A DNA stretch of 64,000 bases, from NCBI RefSeq assembly GCF_025996515.1, contig NZ_BLRH01000034.1:992001-1056000 (forward strand), written 5' to 3'. Source of the stretch: Rhizohabitans arisaemae. Its GTDB lineage: Bacteria; Actinomycetota; Actinomycetes; Streptosporangiales; Streptosporangiaceae. How positions within the stretch are numbered: the first letter of the stretch is position 1; the number at the start of each line of letters is the position of its first letter. Shown here one piece after another: positions 45,385-52,994 of the stretch. The notes under the pieces were generated by a model. That model was given only the letters and a program-made list of their open reading frames with translations. It ran no database searches and was not told where the DNA came from. The position numbers were made by a program, and so were the translations under genes.

Positions 45385-46541
45385 GCGGGCTGTTCCCATC
45401 CGATCTCGGCGCGTCCATGGCGGTTGAGCAGGTGTGGATGAGCGGCGTCGTGGATCTGGAAGGCGAACCGGTGCTGGAGGAAGTACCGTGGTTGCTCGTC
45501 CGGGAGTCCTTCGACCTGCGCGGCCCGCTCTGTGACGTCGAGCACCTTCAACCCTGCCGCCTCGGGCAGGTCCACGATGGCTTCTTGAAGCTGACGTGCC
45601 GTGGGAATGTTGTGCGCTCCCGCGCAGAGCTGGAGCTGTCGGACCGGACAGATGTCGCAGAGCTCGCGAATGCCGTAGTGGCCGTTGTAGTCCGGGAGAC
45701 CGTGAGCGTAGGCCACGGCGCACGAGGTCTTGCGAAACAGCACGGCCGACCTGTCCGCATGAGCGAACGCCTCAAGGACCCGCTGCTCCAGCGTCTCGGG
45801 CACGATCTTGCGGCGGGCGGTGCCCTCGTAGGGCTCGGGCAGGTTGTTCGCCTTGTAGTAGTCGGCAATCTCTCCCCGGTAGAACAGCCCGGTGAAGACG
45901 GCGGCGTCAGCGTACTTGGACAACTCGGCCGCTGCGGCGAGGTGCTCCGGGCTGTCGTTGAGGCCGGGCACGAGTGGGCGCCAGTAGAAGACCGTCCGGT
46001 AGCGGCGCGGACGCAGGTCGCTCGCGAGCTTCATGGACACCGCCGCGACGATGGAGTTGAAGGGCTCGATGCGTTTGTCGGTGATGCCGGAATAGGTGAA
46101 CAGCAGGGTGACCTTCAGGTTCGCCAGCGTGTTCAGCCTCTCGCGGTCCTCGGGTTTCAGCATGAACCGGGTGATGATCAGGATGTGATTGGTCAGGCCG
46201 CGCCCGTCGAGGTCACCCAGGCACGCGAACAGGTGGTCCTTCACCCCGGGCAGTAGCGGATCGGTCGCCCGGTTGAAGATCTGCAAGGGAGTCGTGTGCG
46301 GCCGGAAGTAGCGGTGTCCCACCAGCAGCTCGACGGCCTCCGCGTCCGACATCAGCGCGGTCGGCTTGCGGGAGTCCCACAGGCCGTATGTGTGCCGGAT
46401 GCAATACGCGCAGTCCAGCGGACAGCCCTGGACATGGTTGAGGGACAGCCCGGACTTGCGGTACTCCACGACCTCCTGTGCGCGGGGTGGCAACGCGGCC
46501 ACGGCGGAGGGTTCGAGGAGGGGGACAATTACCTTGCTCAC
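45381..46541 (-). CDS. Radical SAM protein with extra C-terminal cysteines
   Basis: A 386-residue radical SAM enzyme. The [4Fe-4S]-SAM motif is CPLDCAYC (CxxxCxxC) in HVQGCPLDCAYCIRHTYGLW, followed by ALMSDAEAVELLVGH and the barrel strands HILIITRFML and KVTLLFTYSG. The C-terminal region has a further cluster-like CDICPVRQLQLC. Start: GGAGG is six bases before GTG 46541, a better fit than the ATG at 46559. The family is spore-photoproduct-lyase-like or a nucleic-acid-modifying rSAM by context; the precise reaction is unknown. It heads the operon rSAM-exonuclease-kinase-AKR-small TM. Confidence 0.85.
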   Translation of the reverse strand: MSKVIVPLLEPSAVAALPPRAQEVVEYRKSGLSLNHVQGCPLDCAYCIRHTYGLWDSRKPTALMSDAEAVELLVGHRYFRPHTTPLQIFNRATDPLLPGVKDHLFACLGDLDGRGLTNHILIITRFMLKPEDRERLNTLANLKVTLLFTYSGITDKRIEPFNSIVAAVSMKLASDLRPRRYRTVFYWRPLVPGLNDSPEHLAAAAELSKYADAAVFTGLFYRGEIADYYKANNLPEPYEGTARRKIVPETLEQRVLEAFAHADRSAVLFRKTSCAVAYAHGLPDYNGHYGIRELCDICPVRQLQLCAGAHNIPTARQLQEAIVDLPEAAGLKVLDVTERAAQVEGLPDEQPRYFLQHRFAFQIHDAAHPHLLNRHGRAEIGWEQPA

Positions 46542-46613
46542 GGAGCGCCTCCGAAGCATTGCGGGAAGGATGTCGCCGCGAGCGTGACATCAGGCACGCC
46601 ATCGAGGCGAGGA

Positions 46614-46637
46614 AATTTCTCGATATTTCTCGAAACT
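46614..46637 (-). promoter_or_regulatory. Direct repeats upstream of the radical SAM operon
   Basis: The plus strand carries ATTTCTCGA twice (46615-46623 and 46625-46633), followed by AACTTCC. The minus strand thus shows CGAGAAAT twice. A related pair CGAACTTTCG lies at 48347. Possible operator of the neighbouring XRE protein. Confidence 0.5.
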
Positions 46638-46694
46638 TCCTGCCAGTGCAGACCCTAGAAGATCGCCAGTCTATGCGGCGTGAAATCTTCGAGT

Positions 46695-47477
46695 TCAGGA
46701 ATCCCTTGCGAGGCCTTCCATAGCCTGCGTCAGGAGGGTGCGAGCGTCGGATCCGTAGGAGGCAATCGACGCCATGGCACCGAAGACCTTGGTGTGAAGC
46801 CCGATCTCCTGCGGCTGTGTCAACGTCAGTTCCGCTGAGAAGAGCTCGACGATGACCTTCTCACCGTCGAACATCCAAAAACCATGCCCCGGCGCGATCA
46901 CGTAAGAGGTTTCGAATCCGATGACGCCCAAGCGCACGTTGGGCAGGGTCGAGGCCGCAACCAGCCTGTCGAGCTGGGGCAGCATCACTTCCGGCGCACA
47001 CAGCCGGTAGCGCAAGACTGCTTCGGTGATCACAAAGTGGAAGCGCTTCCGCGGATCGTAGAGTATCTCCTGCCGGAGCATTCGAGCCCGGACGGCTCCG
47101 TCGATGTCGTTGGGGCCGCCGAAGACTGAGATGGCCTGAGCCAGCCGGTGACGTGCGTAGCCCGACGTCTGGAGCAGTCCAGGCACGAAGACGGGCTCGA
47201 AGACTCGCAGCAGGCCGGTCTGGCGCTCCATGTCGGCCCATGTCCGCTGGTGGTGGTGCACTCCCCCACGAAGCAGCCGTTGCCATTCGGCATGGGCGGT
47301 TTCAAGGTTCCGGAGCATGGCCAGCACCGCGATCGAGTCGGTCTCAGCCCCGGACGTCGCAGCAACCCACGCGACAATGTCAGCCTCAGATGGAGTCTGC
47401 CTACCGGTCTCCAGCTTCGACACCTTGGAGGCAGGCCAAGAGAGCCGCTCGGCCAGCTCGCGTCCGCTGAGCCCCAC
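46695..47477 (-). CDS. XRE-family regulator with DUF5753 (Scr1-type) domain
   Basis: At least 260 residues. The HTH LSGRELAERLSWPASKVSKLE is followed by the DUF5753 domain (ADMERQTGLLRVFEPVFVPGLLQTSGYAR, RMLRQEILYDPRKRFHFVITEAVLRY). GTG 47477 is the first conventional start, but it cuts off helix 1 of the HTH. The frame is open upstream to a CTG at 47558 and reads SVQQAREALGGELRGLRRR, which completes a typical XRE N-terminus; GGGAGA lies six bases before that CTG. So the true start is probably CTG 47558, overlapping the previous gene by eight bases. Confidence 0.8.
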   Translation of the reverse strand: MGLSGRELAERLSWPASKVSKLETGRQTPSEADIVAWVAATSGAETDSIAVLAMLRNLETAHAEWQRLLRGGVHHHQRTWADMERQTGLLRVFEPVFVPGLLQTSGYARHRLAQAISVFGGPNDIDGAVRARMLRQEILYDPRKRFHFVITEAVLRYRLCAPEVMLPQLDRLVAASTLPNVRLGVIGFETSYVIAPGHGFWMFDGEKVIVELFSAELTLTQPQEIGLHTKVFGAMASIASYGSDARTLLTQAMEGLARDS

Positions 47478-47550
47478 CCTCCTGCGAAGCCCGCGCAGCT
47501 CACCGCCGAGCGCCTCCCTCGCCTGTTGGACGCTGGTGACATCCGTCTCT

Positions 47551-48087
47551 CTAGCCAGCTGGCATCTCCCTCTTCAGCCCGGCCAGGAATTCTTCACGTG
47601 AGACCGACCGGTGCCAAGCGTCATCCCTCGCGGCCGCGAACCCCATGACCACCACTGGATCAGTGATGATTTCAGCCCCGAGCAGCCTGTCCCCATCATC
47701 GAAATGCAGAAGCGCGACACGCTTCGAATCGAACAGCCAGTAGTCCGACTCAGGGAGCCCGTCCGAGTTCGCCCGATCGAGATAGCGGATCTCCTCCCCC
47801 GCCTCGTTCGCGAACTGGGCGCACCACAACCCGAACCGCGAGTAGTCCGAGAGCGGAACTGTAACTACCCGAACTCGGTTGACGATGCGGCCGTGAGAGG
47901 CGTGCTGGGACATCAGGTCGATCCACGGGCGATTCCAGTTGAGGTCGTCAAGCTCTCCCTTGAGGAACTTCGCCAGAGGCTCATGTTCACCCGGTGAGTC
48001 GTAACGCTCCCGAGGCTCCAGCCGAAACGCCGTGTGCTCGAACGACCTGAAGAGATCTCCGAAGTCGTCCCCTGTGATCAGCGTCAA
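47551..48087 (-). CDS. DUF6879-family protein
   Basis: A 178-residue cytoplasmic protein: FEHTAFRLEPRERYDSPGEHEPLAKFLKGE, then RVRVVTVPLSDYSRFGLWCAQFANEAGEEIRYLDR and DYWLFDSKRVALLHFDDGDRLLGAEIITDP. DUF6879 proteins commonly accompany XRE/DUF5753 regulators in Streptomyces and relatives and may be toxin- or regulator-like partners; biochemical function is not established. It overlaps both neighbours. Confidence 0.8.
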   Translation of the reverse strand: MTLITGDDFGDLFRSFEHTAFRLEPRERYDSPGEHEPLAKFLKGELDDLNWNRPWIDLMSQHASHGRIVNRVRVVTVPLSDYSRFGLWCAQFANEAGEEIRYLDRANSDGLPESDYWLFDSKRVALLHFDDGDRLLGAEIITDPVVVMGFAAARDDAWHRSVSREEFLAGLKREMPAG

Positions 48088-48335
48088 GACGTCCCCTCAT
48101 CGCCTTCGCGGGCCGCCCGGTATCGTGGGTCCTCCATCATCGGCTCCTTCAAGAACCGGAGCAACTCGGCTGGGACCTCGATATCGATCTCCCCTGCCGG
48201 TACCGCCCCGAGATCCTGAAGGGCTTGCTCGTCGGTGATCGCGTAGCCCCTGACGACCACGGTCCCACGATCAGTCTCATACAAGGTCGGCGACCCGCCG
48301 TTCTGCGAATCCGTACCAAGGAACCTGACCCTCAT
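48084..48335 (-). CDS. Small conserved protein of the XRE-DUF6879 cassette
   Basis: An 83-residue protein starting MRVRFLGTDSQNGGSPTLYETD, with VVRGYAITDEQALQDLGAVPAGEIDIEVPAELLRFL. Similar short proteins precede DUF6879 genes in other actinomycetes. Its stop overlaps the DUF6879 start (ATGA). Function unknown. Downstream order is small protein, DUF6879, XRE. Confidence 0.7.
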   Translation of the reverse strand: MRVRFLGTDSQNGGSPTLYETDRGTVVVRGYAITDEQALQDLGAVPAGEIDIEVPAELLRFLKEPMMEDPRYRAAREGDEGTS

Positions 48336-48346
48336 CCCGGCCTCCT

Positions 48347-48366
48347 CGAACTTTCGCGAACTTTCT
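48347..48366 (-). promoter_or_regulatory. Direct repeats upstream of the small gene
   Basis: CGAACTTTCG followed immediately by CGAACTTTCT; the join contains TTCGCGAA. Similar in type to the repeats at 46614. Candidate operator of the cassette's XRE protein. Confidence 0.5.
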
Positions 48367-48540
48367 CCACCAGAAACTCACGCCCGGTCCCAGTACGTCA
48401 AGTGGATGTCCGGATCTGCGGCCGTTCCCGGCCAGAAGAACCATGCCGCTGAGGTGCAACATCCGCTGCTCGGCAACTTACAAACCACGGGAGGGAGGAC
48501 TGGACGGATGCGTGCGGAGCTAGTAACCCGGGCCGAGAGA

Positions 48541-48735
48541 CCTGGCCTCGCTGATCGGACTCAGCGAGGACGGCTCGACGGTGGTGATGCACCGGCTCAT
48601 CCAGCGGATGCTACGCGACCGCGCCGCTCACGACGGTGATCTGCCCGCCGCGATCGACGGAGCGCTCACGCTGCTGGAGGCATGGAACAACTGGGTCCCG
48701 GACGGCGCTCAACCCCCGACCGCCCGCGCCGCCGG
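48541..48735 (+). pseudogene. STAND ATPase fragment (third copy)
   Basis: The encoded segment IGLSEDGSTVVMHRLIQRML, then DGDLPAAIDGALTLLEAWN, matches the winged-helix and MHRLVQ region of the two intact STAND genes (54066-54260 and 60420-60610). The ATPase part before it and the TPR part after it are missing. Beyond 48735 the frame continues as unrelated arginine-rich sequence to 49156, overlapping the antisense NUDIX gene, so 48736-49018 holds no supported gene. Confidence 0.8.
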
Positions 48736-49018
48736 AGCCGCGATCGTGTACGACCCGGCCATGGCGGTCGACCACCACGACCGGCTCACGGGCCTCGACC
48801 TGCTGCGCAAGAGCATCCTCTCCGGCCAAGGACTCGCCCGGCGTGCGACCCGGTACTGGCACCGGCTGTGGTGGTGCTGCCGCTGGCGTCCCGCCCGAGT
48901 GCTGGTCCGGACCCTGCGGCAGACCGCCCCCTTCACCGATTGCCCCCTCGCTCCCGGGCTGAAAGCACTGGCCGTCACCCGCGCCATAGTGCTCCTGGCC
49001 GTTTACGCCGCCTACCGG

Positions 49019-49471
49019 CTACGGCAGGTACTCCCACTCCGCACCCGGCGCGGCCGGCTCGATGCTCCAGAACCTGGAGGCCGCCGCAGCCGCCGTGGCG
49101 AACTGCGCCTGACCCCGCTCATCGCACCCCAGCAGATCGGCCGCGTCGGCCGATGAAACCAGCAGCCGCCCGTAGACCCGACCCGTGCACGGGTCGGGCT
49201 GCCGGGGACAGGCTTCCTTCAGCACCGCAGCGAACCGTACCTGCACATAGGTGCTGCCGCCGTCCTCAGTCACGATCTGGTAGCCGACCGGCTCGGCCAT
49301 CAACAGTGTGATCTGGCTCTCCTCAAAGCACTCCCGGGCCAGCGTCTCCTCCAGCCCGGAATCCTCCGGCTCCGGCGTACCACCGGGAAGGTTGTACCGG
49401 CCAAGGTCGTCCTGGACCACGACCCGCCCCGACAGCGGCTCGAACACTCGTGATCCGGCCCCAGTGATCAC
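49019..49471 (-). CDS. NUDIX-domain hydrolase
   Basis: A 150-residue protein with a NUDIX box starting GGTPEPEDSGLEETLARECF and ending EESQI. Compared with GX5EX7REUXEEXGU there is one extra residue before REU, but R-E-x-x-E-E is intact. Substrate unknown (nucleotide derivatives or CoA esters). ATG 49471 has no obvious ribosome site. The 212 bases upstream (49472-49683) show no gene. Confidence 0.8.
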   Translation of the reverse strand: MITGAGSRVFEPLSGRVVVQDDLGRYNLPGGTPEPEDSGLEETLARECFEESQITLLMAEPVGYQIVTEDGGSTYVQVRFAAVLKEACPRQPDPCTGRVYGRLLVSSADAADLLGCDERGQAQFATAAAAASRFWSIEPAAPGAEWEYLP

Positions 49472-49683
49472 CCTCCGGCACTCGCATCTGCTAGCGAGAT
49501 CCGACCGTCCCGGCTCAACCTCCCTTTGCGGGAGACCTCGGGGTGTCCTCGACCCCCGCCACGGCTTGGCGAATCAGAACAATTCTCTGTACACGTCCGA
49601 TGGACTGTGGACGAACATCCGATGCGTCCACTGACCGAGCAGGAAAGAGGCGGCCATGGCCCGTGGGTGTCCCCCTGAGCGCG

Positions 49684-50286
49684 TCAGATCCAGCCCTCCT
49701 CCCAGGCGCGGTGCGCGGCGGCATGTCGCGAGCCGGCGCCCAGCTTGGTCATGGCCGCGGAAAGGTAGTTGCGCACCGTTCCCGGGGCGAGGTGGACCTG
49801 CGCGGCGATCTCACTGATCGAGGCGCCGGTACGGGATGCGCGCAGCACCTCCAGCTCCCGCTCGGTGAGCGGGCAGTCGCCCTCGGTCAGTGCGGACGCG
49901 GCGATGTCCGGGTCGACGTAGCGCCTCCCGGCGGCGACATCGCGGATGATCTCGGCCAGCCGGGCCGCAGGCGTGGTCTTGGGCACGAACCCGCGCACTC
50001 CGGCGGCGAGGGCGCGGCGCAGCACACCCGGCCGCGCATGCCGGGTGACCAGGACGACCCGGGTGGGCAACTCGGCGCGGATCTGCTCGGCCGCCCGCAG
50101 CCCGTCGGCCGGTGGCATCTCCAGGTCGAGCACGGCGATGTCCGGCCGGTGCTCGAGCGCCAGCCGCACCGCCTCGGTGGAGGTGGACGCCTCCGCGACG
50201 ACGACGAGGTCCTCCTCCAGCTCCAGCAGCGCCGTCAGCGCGCCTCTGACGAGGTCCTCGTCGTCGGCGAGCAGCAGCCGAATCAT
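49684..50286 (-). CDS. DesR-like LuxR-type response regulator
   Basis: A 200-residue regulator: acidic pair in LLADDED, phospho-Asp in IAVLDLEMPP, Lys in GFVPKTTP, and C-terminal LuxR HTH LTERELEVLRASRTGASISEIAAQVHLAPGTVRNYLSAAMTKLG. ATG 50286 overlaps the kinase stop by four bases. It likely responds to the DesK-like kinase upstream. Confidence 0.9.
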   Translation of the reverse strand: MIRLLLADDEDLVRGALTALLELEEDLVVVAEASTSTEAVRLALEHRPDIAVLDLEMPPADGLRAAEQIRAELPTRVVLVTRHARPGVLRRALAAGVRGFVPKTTPAARLAEIIRDVAAGRRYVDPDIAASALTEGDCPLTERELEVLRASRTGASISEIAAQVHLAPGTVRNYLSAAMTKLGAGSRHAAAHRAWEEGWI

Positions 50287-51476
50287 CCCGCGTCCACGGC
50301 TGCGTCAACCGGCAGCGACGCGGCCACCTTGAACCGTTCGCCGTCATGCTCCCAGGTCAGCGCGCCTCCGGCGGCCGCCATGCGCTCGGCCAGGGTACGC
50401 AGCCCGGTGCCTGTCCCCCGGCGAGGCGGGTCGGCCGCGCCGTCGTTGCTCACCCACAGGCGAGCCGAGCCGGCCGTGACCCGGTAGCCGACCTGGGCGT
50501 GCCGCGCCTGGCTGTGGCGCAGCATGTTGGTGGTCGCCTCCCGCATCACCAGCCCCAGCAGATGCCGGCCGGTCTCCGGCAGCACGCGGGTGACCGAGTC
50601 CGGATCCCGCTCCATCCGGGTGTCGATGTCGGCCGCGGCCAGCACCTTCACGGCGTTGGCGAGCTCCTCGTCCAGGCTCGTACGGCGGTAGCCCTGCACC
50701 ACGGCACGGGTGTCCTGAAGCGCGTCGGCGGCCAACCGCCGTACCTGTTCCATCTCCGCGGCGGCCCGCGCCGGATCGGCCGTAACGAGCCGCGCCGCCA
50801 GCTCGCTCTTGAGCGCGATCACCTGCAAATGGTGGCCCTGGATGTCGTGCAGGTCGGCGGCGAACCGCAGCCGCTCGTCCTTGACCGCCAGCTCCGCGGC
50901 CAGCCGGCGTGCCCGGTTCAGCCGCTCGGCGATGTCCCAGGCCCACAACATCCCCAGCGTCATCCAGGCGACGAAAGCGACCATCCCGGCCGGGAACGCC
51001 GCCGCGAACAGCCACGGGTCACCGGAGGCCAGGCTGACGATCCCGCCGATGGCCGCCGCGCCGATCACCGCGGCGGCGATCAGCGTCCGCCGGCGCCGCG
51101 GTGGCAGGAACGTCGCGATGATCGACACCATCGTCGCGGGCGCGAGCGACCACAGCCCGTACTCACGCAGAGTCAGCGGGATCACGCCGAGCACAGCCGC
51201 GGCCATGCTCCCGGCAACAATCCACGCGACGGGCAGATGGCGGGCATCGTCAGGCACGCGCGGCAACCGCAGGCTGAGCAGCACCACGCCGGCCACGACC
51301 AGGACAGCCAAAGCGCCGACGCCGAGAACCCTGGCCCAGACTGCCACATCCGGGTCCACCACCCAGTCTCTGACGAACAGGACCAGGAAGAGCATGATGG
51401 TCCCGGCCAGGCTCCACCACGTGTAGCGACGGAAGCCGCCCAGCTCTGCCCCGCGCTCGATCGGCACGCCACGCAC
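50283..51476 (-). CDS. DesK-like sensor histidine kinase
   Basis: A 397-residue kinase with about five to six N-terminal membrane helices (residues 20-175), a coiled region, the phosphoacceptor box RFAADLHDIQGHHLQVIAL and an ATPase domain with N-box MREATTNMLRHSQ and G-box GTGTGLRTL. In Bacillus DesK membrane fluidity is sensed; here the stimulus is unknown. It is divergent from a membrane protein gene at 51662. Confidence 0.9.
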   Translation of the reverse strand: MRGVPIERGAELGGFRRYTWWSLAGTIMLFLVLFVRDWVVDPDVAVWARVLGVGALAVLVVAGVVLLSLRLPRVPDDARHLPVAWIVAGSMAAAVLGVIPLTLREYGLWSLAPATMVSIIATFLPPRRRRTLIAAAVIGAAAIGGIVSLASGDPWLFAAAFPAGMVAFVAWMTLGMLWAWDIAERLNRARRLAAELAVKDERLRFAADLHDIQGHHLQVIALKSELAARLVTADPARAAAEMEQVRRLAADALQDTRAVVQGYRRTSLDEELANAVKVLAAADIDTRMERDPDSVTRVLPETGRHLLGLVMREATTNMLRHSQARHAQVGYRVTAGSARLWVSNDGAADPPRRGTGTGLRTLAERMAAAGGALTWEHDGERFKVAASLPVDAAVDAG

Positions 51477-51661
51477 GCGTTCATTGTCGCAGCAGGCGCC
51501 GACCTCACGGCTACGACGGTCGGCGCCCAGATGACAAATGTCACCAGACCGGGTGACAGACCCATGCGCGCACGTGCGGTTCCGGCCCTACTGGCCGCTA
51601 CCCGCGCCACCCAGTCTGGTCATCGACGGATACGCCACCCGAGTATTGGCAAGGTCTCCTC

Positions 51662-52219
51662 ATGAACAGCGCCGAACCCGCTCGAACACGCCGGACCCCC
51701 TGGCTGATCCAGCGCTGGCCAACCGCGCTGGCCGTGGCAATGTCAGCCCTGACCTTTGGCGGTAGCGAGGTGGCCCCCCTCTCGGAGGTCCTCCTGCTCC
51801 TGCCGCTGCTGTACCTGGTGGTCGCCAAACTGCGGCGACGTCAGGCGTCGTGGCCGGTGCTCGTGGCCGGGACCACCCTCTTCATGGTCCTGCGAGTGCT
51901 GGATGTGATCGCGCCGTCCGCCGTCTTCGCCGGAGCGGCGCTGATCGTTCTGATCTGGGGCGCCATGGGCGGGCAACTCCACAGGCCAGGCGTGTTCCGG
52001 ATCCAGGCGCTGGGGATGCTCGGATTCGGCGCGCTCGCCCTGGCCGGGCTGATCGTGGATCCGGCCCTGGGCCGCTATCTGGTGGCGGCCGGCTGGCTCC
52101 TGCACGGTGTCTGGGACTTCATCCACCTCAAACTCGACAAGGTCGTGGCTCGCTCCTACGCCGAATGGTGCGGCGTCCTCGACATCCTGATCGCCGTCGA
52201 ACTGGTGCTCATGCTGTAG
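51662..52219 (+). CDS. Membrane protein of unknown function
   Basis: A 185-residue protein with five or six hydrophobic segments. The segments LLHGVWDFIHLKLDKVVARSYAEWCGVLDILIAVEL are notable: HGVWDF and HLKLDKVV place His, Trp and Asp in a membrane helix, similar to the pattern in the protein at 6186. Divergent from the DesK-type kinase and a likely target or partner of it. Confidence 0.7.
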   Translation: MNSAEPARTRRTPWLIQRWPTALAVAMSALTFGGSEVAPLSEVLLLLPLLYLVVAKLRRRQASWPVLVAGTTLFMVLRVLDVIAPSAVFAGAALIVLIWGAMGGQLHRPGVFRIQALGMLGFGALALAGLIVDPALGRYLVAAGWLLHGVWDFIHLKLDKVVARSYAEWCGVLDILIAVELVLML

Positions 52220-52350
52220 CCGGACGCCCTTGGTCGTACCGGATTTTCAGGCGTGCTCGTACACCGTCCGCTGCCGCTGGCCATGGTAGGCGAAGTACGC
52301 GGGATCCAGCGCGAACTGCTCGGTCACGAACGCAACCGCGCCCGACGGAA
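52220..52350. other. Decayed gene piece, minus strand
   Basis: Reading the minus strand from 52330 to 52247 gives VTEQFALDPAYFAYHGQR and VYEHA before a stop, like the end of a lost protein whose upstream part is absent. Not assigned. Confidence 0.35.
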
Positions 52351-52623
52351 CGGTCGGCGGTTCGGCTGCGCGCCGACTGGTCCGGACGCCGGGTACAGGC
52401 CGTCCACGGACTGCGGGATCTGTCCTGGGACGACGCCATGCGCGTCGTACTGGCGGGCGCCGGCATGTCCCCGTCGCAGGTCGAAGCCGTCATGGGCATG
52501 TCGACCGGACTACGCGAGGGATTCGTCCCCGAGCAGCCGCGTACCCCCGTGACCACAACCGACACGACCCTCGAAGCATGGGCCCGGACCGAGCTGCGCC
52601 CCGCCTTCCAAACGGCCGGGTGA
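52351..52623 (+). pseudogene. NmrA/SDR-type C-terminal fragment
   Basis: Ends with AGMSPSQVEAVMGMSTGLRE and TTTDTTLEAWARTELRPAF, as in the C-terminal part of NmrA-like NAD(P)-binding proteins. The N-terminal Rossmann domain is missing and about 50 residues seem deleted between DLSWDDA and the tail. Confidence 0.55.
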
Positions 52624-52652
52624 CGAACCAGCCACGAGTCCCGGGCCTATCC

Positions 52653-52994
52653 TCGTCCTGTTCTCCGGTTCGTCGTCGCGGCGACTCCCGGTCCTCCGTA
52701 ATCGCTGAAAGGGTGACCCAGGCACAGGCTCGACACGTTGTCCGGCGATCACATGGTGTGATCTTGGAAGGTGGTCGATGATTGCCGGTATGAGCGAAGA
52801 TGTGCCGGTACGGGCCCGGGCGGCGTTGGCCAGACGGGGTGTGCGCGGGTCGGCAGTGCGGCTTGCCGCAGGGGTCGGGGTGAATCTCTGTTGATCGTTT
52901 TGATGTGCGCACCCTCTGGAGTGCATAGAGCACAACGATCATCCGAAGGTCGAGCCTCGACCATCCGGATCAACGGCGTCGGGCTCGAACGGTC
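52653..52994 (+). repeat. STAND module leader, copy A
   Basis: Matches 59000-59341 at a constant offset of 6347 without indels from about 52740. It contains the 7-3-7 inverted repeat GATCACA-TGG-TGTGATC (52747-52763). Two short ORFs are also conserved between copies: one ends RRSHGVILEGGR (stop at 52781) and a 34-codon one runs from 52790 to 52894. Substitutions are not concentrated at third positions of the 34-codon frame, so coding there is unproven. Confidence 0.85.
52747..52763 (+). promoter_or_regulatory. Palindrome in STAND leader A
   Basis: GATCACA-TGG-TGTGATC, identical to 59094-59110. Operator-like and 230 bases before the STAND start. Confidence 0.75.
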
